From positions 1 to 17,531 of the forward strand of contig JBKPDW010000450.1 in the NCBI GenBank assembly GCA_046728115.1: DNA of 17,531 nt. The letters are read 5' to 3'. The position numbers and the translations under genes were made by a program. The notes under the pieces were generated by a model, which had not been told where the DNA came from, ran no database searches, and saw only the letters and a list, made by a program, of their open reading frames with translations. This document shows, piece after piece, positions 8,475 to 17,200 of this stretch (positions are counted from its first letter, which is position 1; every line of letters starts with the position of its first letter). This stretch comes from CAVSWN01 sp046728115 (lineage in GTDB: Bacteria; Acidobacteriota; Vicinamibacteria; Vicinamibacterales; CAVVIG01).

Positions 8475-11400
8475 CCTGGAAGCGTCCGAACCAACCGGGA
8501 GCGTTGCCATCATCGGCATGAGCGGTCGATTTCCAGGTGCCAGCTCTGTTGAGCAGCTCTGGCAGAACCTCGCCAACGGCGTGGAATCGATCTCCTTCTT
8601 TTCGGACGATGAGTTGCGGGCGGCAGGAGCGGACCCCGCGATCACGAGCCAAAAGAACTACGTCAAGGCAGGGGGTGTGCTCGACAGCGTGGAGTGGTTC
8701 GATGCGTCATTCTTCGGTTTCAATCCGCGTGAAGCCGAAACGATGGATCCCCAGCACCGGCTGTTTCTCGAGTGCTCCTGGGAGGCACTCGAGGCTGCGG
8801 GCTACGATCCATGGTCCTTCACCGGCCTGATTGGCGTGTACGCGGGCGCCGCGATGAGCACGTATGGGTTCAACCTCCTGAGTGCCGCCCGCGCCGCAGT
8901 GGTCGACGAGTTCCAGTTCACGATCGGCAACGACAAGGACTATCTGACCACCCGTGTCTCGTACAAGCTGAACCTCCGGGGACCGAGCGTCACGGTGCAG
9001 ACGGCGTGTTCGACGTCGCTCGTTGCGGTGACGCTCGCATGCCAGGGCCTGTTGAATTATCAGTGCGATCTAGCGTTGGCAGGAGGCGTCGGCATCAGCA
9101 TCCCGCAAAAGCGTGGCTACCTCTATCGTGAGGGCGGGATTCTGTCGCCAGACGGACACTGCCGAGCCTTCGACGCCGCGGGTAGAGGCATCGTTGGCGG
9201 AAACGGGGTTGGGATCGTTGCGCTCAAGCGGCTGGAGGACGCGCTTGCTGATGGAGACTGGATCCGCGCCGTCATCCGGGGTTCGGCGCTGAACAACGAC
9301 GGTTCGGGAAAGATCGGCTACACGGCTCCTGCTGTTGACGGGCAGGCGCAAGTGATCGCGATGGCTCAGGCGATCGCTGGGATCAGCCCAGAGACGATCA
9401 GCTACGTCGAGGCGCACGGCACCGGAACCCAACTGGGCGATCCGATCGAGATTGCAGCACTCACCCAGGTGTTCCGCGCCGCTACCGCCAGGAAGGGCTT
9501 CTGCGCGATCGGCTCGGTGAAAAGCAATATCGGTCACCTCGATCCGGCGGCGGGTGTGGCGGGCCTCATCAAGACGGTCCTGGCGCTCGAGAACAAATTG
9601 CTGCCACCCAGCCTGCACTTCCTGCAGCCGAACCCGAACATCGACTTCGCCAACAGCCCCTTTTTCGTCAATACGACGCCTCGCGAGTGGCCTGCGGGTC
9701 CGACACCTCGACGCGCAGGGGTCAGTTCGTTCGGGATCGGCGGGACCAACGCGCATGTCGTGCTCGAGGAGGCTCCGGCGCTGGAAACGTCGAAGCCTTC
9801 ACGACCGTGGCATCTTCTCACGCTGTCTGCGAAGAGTGCCTCCGCGCTCGAAGCGGCCACAGACAACCTTGTGGCGCATCTGAAGCAGCACCCTGAGATC
9901 GATCTGGCAGATGTAGCGTACGTGCAGCATGTTGGCCGTGCCGCGTTCAACCATCGCCGGATGCTCGTCTGCGAGCGCGACGACCTCACTGGAGCCACTG
10001 GAATCCTCGAATCGCGCAGCCCTAACAGAGTGCTGACCTCGATACACGAACTGCGCAGCAGGGCCGTCCGATTCATGTTTCCAGGGCAGGGTTCGCAGTA
10101 CGTCAACATGACGCGGGAGCTCTACGACGTGGAGCCGGTTTTTCGTGAGCAGCTTGACCGTTGCGCTGAGGTGCTCGAACCCGCACTGGGCGTCGATCTC
10201 CGTACAGTGCTCTACCCCGACGCGGAGCGGGGGCCGTGGGCTTCGGACCAGCTGAATCAGACCAAGGTGACGCAGCCGGCGCTGTTCGCCGTGGAGTATG
10301 CGTTGGCCAAATTGTGGATGGCCTGGGGTGTGACACCGCAGGCGATGCTTGGGCACAGCATCGGCGAGTACGTGGCCGCGTGCCTGGCCGGTGTCTTCTC
10401 GCTGGAAGACGCTCTCTCGCTGGTGGCGGCTCGTGGTCGGTTGATGGACACCATCCAGCCTGGGCTCATGCTGGCGCTCCCGATTTCTGCAGAGTATGCC
10501 ACTGAGTTAATCGGTGATCGACTGTCCGTGGCGGTGGCCAACACCCCATCGCTCTGTGTGGTGGCGGGTCCGACCGATGACGTGACGGAGTTTGAGGCCA
10601 GCCTCGCCCGCTCGGGCATCGAGGGCCGCCGTGTGCAGACGTCGCACGCCTTCCACTCCGCGATGATGGATCCGATCCTGGATGCATTCACGGAAGAAGT
10701 GCGGCAGGTCACGTTACATCCACCGAGGATGCCGTATGTCTCGAACGTCACCGGCACGTGGGTCACTGCGGAACTCGTCACAGATCCACCCTACTGGGCG
10801 CGTCATCTGCGGCAGACCGTTCGCTTTGACGAAGGGCTGCGCGAGCTGATGAAGGATCCCGACTGTGTCTTGTTGGAAGTCGGTCCAGGGCAGACGTTGA
10901 CCCGCTTCGCGAAGGCGCATTCGGACAAGGCGTTTCAGCAGCTGGCGCTCCCGTCAGTACGGCAGGCGCGCGACAATCAGTCGGATTGCGCCGTCCTGCT
11001 GGGTGCGCTCGGGCAGCTGTGGCTGGGCGGCATTCAAGTGGATTGGAAAGCGTTTCACGCCCACGAGCGCCGTCAACGCATTCCGCTGCCCACGTACCCC
11101 TTCGAGCGAGCGCGTTACTGGATCGAACCGCAGACCCACGCTTCGCCAGCCAGTTTCGACTTCCTCCCGACGAGGGAAGCGCTCGAACACTGGTTCTACA
11201 CGCCGGCATGGAAACTGACACCTGTTCCGGTCGATCCCGGGCCATCGGCCCCACCAACGCGAGCGCGATGGCTTCTCTTCGGCGACGACTGTGGGCTGGC
11301 GTCGCAGATGGCGTTACAACTGCGAGATCATGACCGGGACGTCGTTGTCGTCACGGCTGCCGGCCAATTCGCACACGAGAGTGAACACGCCTATGCGCTC

Positions 11401-13149
11401 AACCCGACACGGCGGGAAGACTACGACGTCTTGATCGAAGAGCTGTGTACTTCGGACAGATGCCCCGAAGTCATCGTCCATCTGTGGAGTGTGACGGGCG
11501 ACGAGCGTCGCGTCTCAGACGTCGACGCATTCAACCGCGCTCAGGATTTTGGCTTCAATAGTCTGTTGCGGCTGGCCCAGTCGATTGGCCGGAACAGAAT
11601 CACTACGCCGATTCGAATCGGCATTGTCTCAAATCAGATGCAGTCGGTGACCGGCGACGAGCAGATCGACCCGGCCAAGGCGACGCTGATCGGACCGTGT
11701 CGAGTCATTCCGCAGGAGTATCCAAACATCAGCTGCCAGAGCATCGACATCGTCCTTCCGGACGGCGATCCCGCGGCTGAAGCAAGACTGGCGCAGCGAA
11801 TCATCGCCGAATTGGGGGATGAGCGCGCCGAGCCCGTTGTGGCCTATCGAGGGAGCCGGCGATGCGCAATGGGTGTTGATGTACTCAAGCTTCCTGACGC
11901 GGCTCACGCATCGGCGCGATTGCGGGAACGAGGCGTATACCTCATTACCGGTGGATTGGGCGGCATCGGGCTGGTCCTCGGTCGGTATCTAGCCGAGACC
12001 GTCCGCGCCAGGCTTGTGCTGACGAGCCGCTCGGGCGTTCCACCCCGCGAGGAGTGGGAGGAGCGGCTCGTCAGCCCGGAGCAGTCCGGGGCTCTCAATG
12101 CGGTCATTCGACAGCTTCTGGAACTCGAGGAGCGGGGGTCGGAGGTCCTCGTGATACGGGCCGACGTCGCCGATCGTCAACAGATGACGATGGCAATTGA
12201 GCAGGCGCTCACGCGGTTTGGCGTCATTCACGGTATCGTGCATTGTGCCGGCGTCGCCGGCGGGGGAATGATTCAACCGAAGACTCCCGAAATGGCGGCC
12301 AGGATTGTGGCGCCAAAAGTACAAGGCCTTCTCGTGCTCGACGATCTGTTCGAGACAATGCCGCTGGATTTCCTCGTGATCTGTTCGTCGCTTGCGTCAA
12401 TGGTCGGCGGTTTGGGTCAGGTGGATTACTGCGCTGCAAACGCCTTTCTGGACGCGTTCGCCCATCGTGCCGGCGCCAGGGATGGCAGAACCACGATCGT
12501 CATCAACTGGGACACCTGGCAGGAAGTCGGGATGACGGTCAACACTCCCGTCCCGCGCGAGCTGGAGGAGTGGCGAGCGGCAACCTTGAAAGACGGCATC
12601 AGGCCTGCGGAAGGCACGGAGGCGTTCGCGCGGATTCTAAGCTCGCCGGTGCCACAGGTGGCCGTTTCGACGAAGAACCTTCACTGGGTCATGGCGACGG
12701 CCATGGCGGCGCCGTCACTCGAGGTTGAACAGCCTCTCCAACAGGCTGTCGAACCGCCGGCGGCCACGTCCAGACACCCACGTCCCAACGTCACGACGGC
12801 GTACGAGGCGCCGCGGAACGACGTCGAGCGAACGATTGCGGCAACGTGGGAAGGACTGCTCGGCATCGAGGGGATTGGGATTCACGACAGCTTCTTCGAG
12901 CTCGGTGGTCACTCACTGCTGGCGATCCAGGTCAACTCCCGCCTGTCGGACGCCTTCAAGCTCGAACTGTCGGTGCAGGACATCTTCGATGCCCCGACCA
13001 TTGCGACGCTCGCTTCGACGATCGAGAAGGCGACTCAGAACGCCTATGCCGACACCGAGGATGTTGCCAAAGTGCTCGAGCAGGTCGAGCAGCTCTCCGA
13101 GGACGAGGTCAAGTCGCTCTTGATGGCACGGGGTCGGGCGGATCATTGA
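8467..13149 (+). CDS. Type I PKS module KS-AT-KR-carrier, malonyl-type AT
   Basis: A single polyketide extension module of 1560 residues that adds a C2 unit to the peptide delivered by the preceding NRPS and reduces it to a beta-hydroxyacyl chain. Ketosynthase: VAIIGMSGRFPG at 13, active-site Cys181 in TACSTS, His317 in HGTGT, His357 in SNIGHLD. Acyltransferase: FPGQGSQ at 538, GHSIGE at 629 (Ser631), and HAFH at 727-730, the signature for malonyl-CoA rather than methylmalonyl-CoA. Ketoreductase: structural half from about 910, NADPH loop TGGLGGIG at 1161, catalytic Lys1284, Ser1308, Tyr1321, Asn1325. There is no dehydratase or enoylreductase. The carrier (Ser1483, FELGGHSLLAIQ) looks like a peptidyl carrier rather than a usual PKS ACP. 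The tail ends VEQLSEDEVKSLL, like the first NRPS gene. It overlaps the upstream gene by 8 bases. ATG 8449 is a less likely start. Confidence 0.95.
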   Translation: MTDLEASEPTGSVAIIGMSGRFPGASSVEQLWQNLANGVESISFFSDDELRAAGADPAITSQKNYVKAGGVLDSVEWFDASFFGFNPREAETMDPQHRLFLECSWEALEAAGYDPWSFTGLIGVYAGAAMSTYGFNLLSAARAAVVDEFQFTIGNDKDYLTTRVSYKLNLRGPSVTVQTACSTSLVAVTLACQGLLNYQCDLALAGGVGISIPQKRGYLYREGGILSPDGHCRAFDAAGRGIVGGNGVGIVALKRLEDALADGDWIRAVIRGSALNNDGSGKIGYTAPAVDGQAQVIAMAQAIAGISPETISYVEAHGTGTQLGDPIEIAALTQVFRAATARKGFCAIGSVKSNIGHLDPAAGVAGLIKTVLALENKLLPPSLHFLQPNPNIDFANSPFFVNTTPREWPAGPTPRRAGVSSFGIGGTNAHVVLEEAPALETSKPSRPWHLLTLSAKSASALEAATDNLVAHLKQHPEIDLADVAYVQHVGRAAFNHRRMLVCERDDLTGATGILESRSPNRVLTSIHELRSRAVRFMFPGQGSQYVNMTRELYDVEPVFREQLDRCAEVLEPALGVDLRTVLYPDAERGPWASDQLNQTKVTQPALFAVEYALAKLWMAWGVTPQAMLGHSIGEYVAACLAGVFSLEDALSLVAARGRLMDTIQPGLMLALPISAEYATELIGDRLSVAVANTPSLCVVAGPTDDVTEFEASLARSGIEGRRVQTSHAFHSAMMDPILDAFTEEVRQVTLHPPRMPYVSNVTGTWVTAELVTDPPYWARHLRQTVRFDEGLRELMKDPDCVLLEVGPGQTLTRFAKAHSDKAFQQLALPSVRQARDNQSDCAVLLGALGQLWLGGIQVDWKAFHAHERRQRIPLPTYPFERARYWIEPQTHASPASFDFLPTREALEHWFYTPAWKLTPVPVDPGPSAPPTRARWLLFGDDCGLASQMALQLRDHDRDVVVVTAAGQFAHESEHAYALNPTRREDYDVLIEELCTSDRCPEVIVHLWSVTGDERRVSDVDAFNRAQDFGFNSLLRLAQSIGRNRITTPIRIGIVSNQMQSVTGDEQIDPAKATLIGPCRVIPQEYPNISCQSIDIVLPDGDPAAEARLAQRIIAELGDERAEPVVAYRGSRRCAMGVDVLKLPDAAHASARLRERGVYLITGGLGGIGLVLGRYLAETVRARLVLTSRSGVPPREEWEERLVSPEQSGALNAVIRQLLELEERGSEVLVIRADVADRQQMTMAIEQALTRFGVIHGIVHCAGVAGGGMIQPKTPEMAARIVAPKVQGLLVLDDLFETMPLDFLVICSSLASMVGGLGQVDYCAANAFLDAFAHRAGARDGRTTIVINWDTWQEVGMTVNTPVPRELEEWRAATLKDGIRPAEGTEAFARILSSPVPQVAVSTKNLHWVMATAMAAPSLEVEQPLQQAVEPPAATSRHPRPNVTTAYEAPRNDVERTIAATWEGLLGIEGIGIHDSFFELGGHSLLAIQVNSRLSDAFKLELSVQDIFDAPTIATLASTIEKATQNAYADTEDVAKVLEQVEQLSEDEVKSLLMARGRADH

Positions 13150-13154
13150 AGGGG
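13149..13154 (+). promoter_or_regulatory. Ribosome binding site of the stand-alone methyltransferase
   Basis: AAGGGG sits 5 bases before ATG 13160 and begins at the last base of the PKS stop codon. It is one of the clearest Shine-Dalgarno sequences in the window and fixes the methyltransferase start. Confidence 0.6.
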
Positions 13155-13159
13155 ATGGC

Positions 13160-14179
13160 ATGAAAGGCTTGGAGCAGCGAATCGCGGAGCTTCCACCCGA
13201 AAAGCGGGAACTGCTCGAGCTCCTGCTCGATCAACGCCGAAGACAGGCTGCACCCGCACGCCAAAGCACTCCAACAATGACGCCACCCGTCTCAACGACG
13301 ACTTCGCGGAATGAACAGGGCAGGCTCTCGCAGCCGCCACCCTCACGTGTTTATCAGCCGGGCGACTTCTCCGGTGCGTCACCGCGGGCGATCAAGGCCG
13401 AGTATCGGACGCTGTATGACACCGTCAGCCAGCAGCTCGACTCGAGTTCATTCGCCCGGCACGCCCTCTTTTGCAACTTCGGATACGTTCCCGATGACAG
13501 TCCACAGTACGCTGCGGTCGCACTGCCCCAGCACATGATCAACAAGAACACGACCCGATTGGTGCTCGAAGTGATCGGAGATTGTTCGCTCGTCGAGTGC
13601 CGCGTTCTCGATGTGGGTTGCGGCAGGGGCGGCACCATCAATGTGATGGCGAATTACTTCAAGGCTCGCCAGCTGGTCGGGTTGGATCTGTCGGCTACGG
13701 CGATACGCTTCTGCGCGCGAACCCATCGCTACGATCATGCGAGTTTTCTCGAAGGCGATGCCGAAAGCCTCCCGTTTCAGAACGAGTCGTTCGACGTGGT
13801 CTCGAATCTCGAATCGTCGCACAGCTATCCGGACATCGGGAGTTTCTACGGCGAAGTCCAGCGCGTGTTGAAGCCAGGCGGCTTTTTCCTCTACACCGAT
13901 GTGTTGTCGCCAGACTCGTGGCGGGCCAGCATCGAACGGCTCCGAGCCTCTGGCATGCTCGTCGAGCGCGATCGCGACATCACGGCGAACGTCATGCGTT
14001 CATGCGACGAGACGGCCAGTGAGAAGCTGGGGGCGTACGACCCGCGAAATGACGGACCTTTCATGAAGAATTTTCTCGGGACGCCAGACTCCGACGTGTA
14101 TCGGCTGATGAAAAGCGAGCAATGGGCCTACAAGATTTTCAAGCTGAGGAAGGCCGAAGCTGGACTTGCGACCGCCTGA
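13160..14179 (+). CDS. SAM-dependent O-methyltransferase (phenolphthiotriol methyltransferase-like) with NRPS-type N-terminal helix
   Basis: A free-standing class I methyltransferase of 339 residues. The SAM loop is VLDVGCGRGGT at 149, followed by VGLDLSATAI, EGDAESLPF at 198, FDVVSNLESSHSYP, and LKPGGFFLYTD. The C-terminal WAYKIFKLRK also fits. This order of motifs matches the mycobacterial phthiotriol/phenolphthiotriol dimycocerosate O-methyltransferase (Rv2952) family as I remember it, whose members act on polyketide hydroxyls. The likely substrate is the beta-hydroxyl made by the ketoreductase of the PKS just upstream; this is inference. Residues 4-27 (LEQRIAELPPEKRELLELLL and on) closely resemble the N-terminus of the next NRPS, and a Pro/Thr/Ser-rich linker (about 30-62) joins them to the catalytic part. 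It starts 10 bases after the PKS stop and ends 21 bases before the next gene. Confidence 0.9.
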   Translation: MKGLEQRIAELPPEKRELLELLLDQRRRQAAPARQSTPTMTPPVSTTTSRNEQGRLSQPPPSRVYQPGDFSGASPRAIKAEYRTLYDTVSQQLDSSSFARHALFCNFGYVPDDSPQYAAVALPQHMINKNTTRLVLEVIGDCSLVECRVLDVGCGRGGTINVMANYFKARQLVGLDLSATAIRFCARTHRYDHASFLEGDAESLPFQNESFDVVSNLESSHSYPDIGSFYGEVQRVLKPGGFFLYTDVLSPDSWRASIERLRASGMLVERDRDITANVMRSCDETASEKLGAYDPRNDGPFMKNFLGTPDSDVYRLMKSEQWAYKIFKLRKAEAGLATA

Positions 14180-14200
14180 GCGTCCGGTGGGATTCGAGCC

Positions 14201-17200
14201 ATGGACACGACCGGGATCGATTTCATGCAGCAGAAGAATTCGATCACACAGCGAATCGAGGGGCTGTCGCCCGAGAAGTTGGAGTTGCTGGATGCGCTGC
14301 TGAAGGCGCGAAGACCGGGACATTGGCGCGCCCCCATCGTGCCACGGCCGGCCGCACTCGATCCCATCCCTCTGTCATTCGCCCAGCAGCGCCTCTGGTT
14401 TCTCGACCAGCTGGCGCCCGGCAATCCCTTTTACAACGTGGACGTCGCCATTCCATTCATGGTGCCAGCGAGAGTGGAGGTTCTCGAGCGAAGTCTGCAG
14501 GAGATCGTCCGCCGGCACGAGGCTCTCCGTACCACGTTCGAGGCGATCGATGGCGAACCGGTACAACGGATCCACGCTGAAGTGAACCTGTCGCTGCCCG
14601 TGATCGATCTCCGCGCGCTGCCCGAAACGGAGCGCGGGCAGGAGGCATTGCGTCTGGCAGCCGAGGAGGCCCGGCGCCCCTTCGACCTCGCGCGCGGGCC
14701 CCTCATCAGAACCACGTTGTTGCAGCTGGGGGAGGCGCACTACATTTTCCTGCTGACCATGCACCACATCGTCTGCGACGGGTGGTCGATGGGGGTTTTC
14801 TCCCGCGAACTGATGACGCTCTACTGGGCGTTTGCCGCCGGGCATCCATCCCCGCTACCTCCGCTCCAGATTCAATACGCCGACTTTGCGGTCTGGCAGC
14901 GGCAGTGGCTGTCTGGCGGAGAGCTGGACGCCCAGCTTGCGTACTGGAAGCATCAGCTGGCCGATCTCCCCGTGCTCGAACTTCCTACGGACCGCCGTCG
15001 ACCCGCCGTTGGCTCGTTTCGTGGTGCGCTTCATTGGCTGACATTGCCGGAATCGCTGCGATCGAAGCTGCAGGCCTTCAGCCAGCAGGAAGGCGCGACG
15101 TTGTTCATGACGCTGCTCACGGCGTTCGAGGTCCTGTTGCACCGATGCACGGGACACGAGGAAATCGTCGTGGGCACGCCGATCGCGAATCGGACGCGTT
15201 CCGAGATCGAAGGGTTGATTGGCTTTTTCGTGAACTCGCTCGTGATTCGGACGAATCTCGGCGGCGATCCCACGTTTCGAGAGGCGCTGCGGCGCGTGCG
15301 CGAGGTCGCGCTGGGCGCGTACAATCATCAGGAGCTGCCATTCGAGAAGCTCGTCGAAGAGCTGCAGCCCGAACGCGACGCGAGCCGCAATCCGCTGTAT
15401 CAGGTCAGCTTTCACCTTTTTACGGCCCCGACCGCGATCCGGCCCCCACCCGGCTCCACTCCTCTTCAGCTGAAGGTCGACAGGGAAACAGCCAATATCG
15501 ACCTGGCGTTCGACATGTCGGAGACCGCCGACGGTCTGGTGGCGCGCATCGAATACAGTACTGATCTCTTCGACGCGGCGACGATCGCGCGGATGGCAGA
15601 TCGCTTTCGTATCCTGCTGGACGGCATCGTTGCTGATCCCGACGGCCGCATTTCCGCGCTGCCGTTCCTCGCTGAGTCGGAGCGTGATCAGGTGGTCGTG
15701 CAGTGGAACGACACCGCGGCCGACTATCCGCAGAGTGTGTGTGCCCATCAATTGTTCGAGGCGCAGGTTGACCGGACACCCGATGCCGTTGCGGTCGTTG
15801 CGAAGGGCCAGGAGCTTACCTATCAAGAGTTGAGCCGGCGGGCCAATCAACTCGCGCACCATCTGCAGGCAATTGGCGTGGGGCCCGAGACGGTTGTTGG
15901 TGTGTGCGTCGAGCGTTCGCTTGACTTGATTGTTGCGCTGCTCGGTGTGCTGAAAGCCGGTGGAGCCTATCTGCCGCTCGACCCCAGCTACCCGAAAGAG
16001 CGCCTGCGGTTCATGCTCACGCAAAGCGGAGCGCGAGCACTTCTCACCGGAGAACAGCTCCTTGAACAACTTCGCGACTGTGGTGCGACAGCGCTGTGCC
16101 TGAACTCCTGGACGGCCGACGTCAGTCAATACGACGATCGGAATCCGGTTAGTCGCGTCTCGGCAGGCAACCTGGCATATCTCATCTACACCTCCGGTTC
16201 GACAGGGCGGCCTAAAGGTGTGCTTGTAGAACACCGCGCGTTGTGCAATCACCTGTTAGGGATGCTGGCAGAGTTTCCGCTGAGCAGCGCAGACCGGATG
16301 CCGCACAAATACTCAGTCGGCTTCGATGTGGCGGCCTGGGAGATCCTTGGCCCCTTGCTGGCTGGCGCGCGGCTGCTCATCTGCGACCCTGAGCGTCATC
16401 AAGACACTGCGTACCTGGCCGATTTCATTGCGGCGCACGATGTCACCGTACTCGATGTTGTGCCCTCGCAACTCGACCTGCTCCTGGAGGAGCCGCGGTT
16501 CACAGCTTCACGATCGTTGCGGCGCGTCCTGTGCGGCGGCGAGGTGATGTCTGCGGAGCTGCAGCAGCGCTATTTCGAGCGCTGCGCCGCTGAGCTGCAC
16601 AATGTGTATGGCCCGACCGAGGCAACCATCGGCTCCTCGTGCTGGGCGTGTCGACGCGACGATGAGCGTGAACGGATCCCCATCGGTCGTCCGTTGGCGA
16701 ATGTTCGAACCTACGTTCTCGATCCGCTGCTGAACCCTCTTCCTGTGGGTGTGCCCGGCGAGCTGCATGTTGCCGGCGACGGTCTCGCCAGAGGGTATCT
16801 GAAAGATCCCGCTGCGACCGCCGACAGATTCATCCCGGATCCGTTCAGCTCCAAACCTGGCGCACGGATGTACAAGACCGGGGATCGCGCTCGCTATCTG
16901 CCCGACGGCAACATCGAGTTCCTTGGTCGCTTCGACACCCAGCTGAAACTCCGCGGGTTCCGCATCGAACTGGGGGAGATCGAGGCTGTCCTCAAAGAGA
17001 ACCCTGCTGTGTCCGAGGCGGCCGTCATAGTCCGGGATGTGCCACGCGATTCTTCGGCTGACGACGACACCCTTGCTGAGCAGATGGCGTGCCTTCGCGA
17101 CGACGCGGCCGATCAACTTCTGCACGAGATCGAGAAGCTCACGGAAGACGAAGCAGACCTGCTCATTGCGTACAGGACTGATGGCGCACTCAAGAGGAAT

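Noticed and set aside
14855..16252. Long antisense open frame of 465 codons
   Set aside because: It lies wholly opposite the C-A coding region of the last NRPS, whose frame carries all expected motifs. Its translation shows no recognisable domain; long antisense frames are common in GC-rich DNA.
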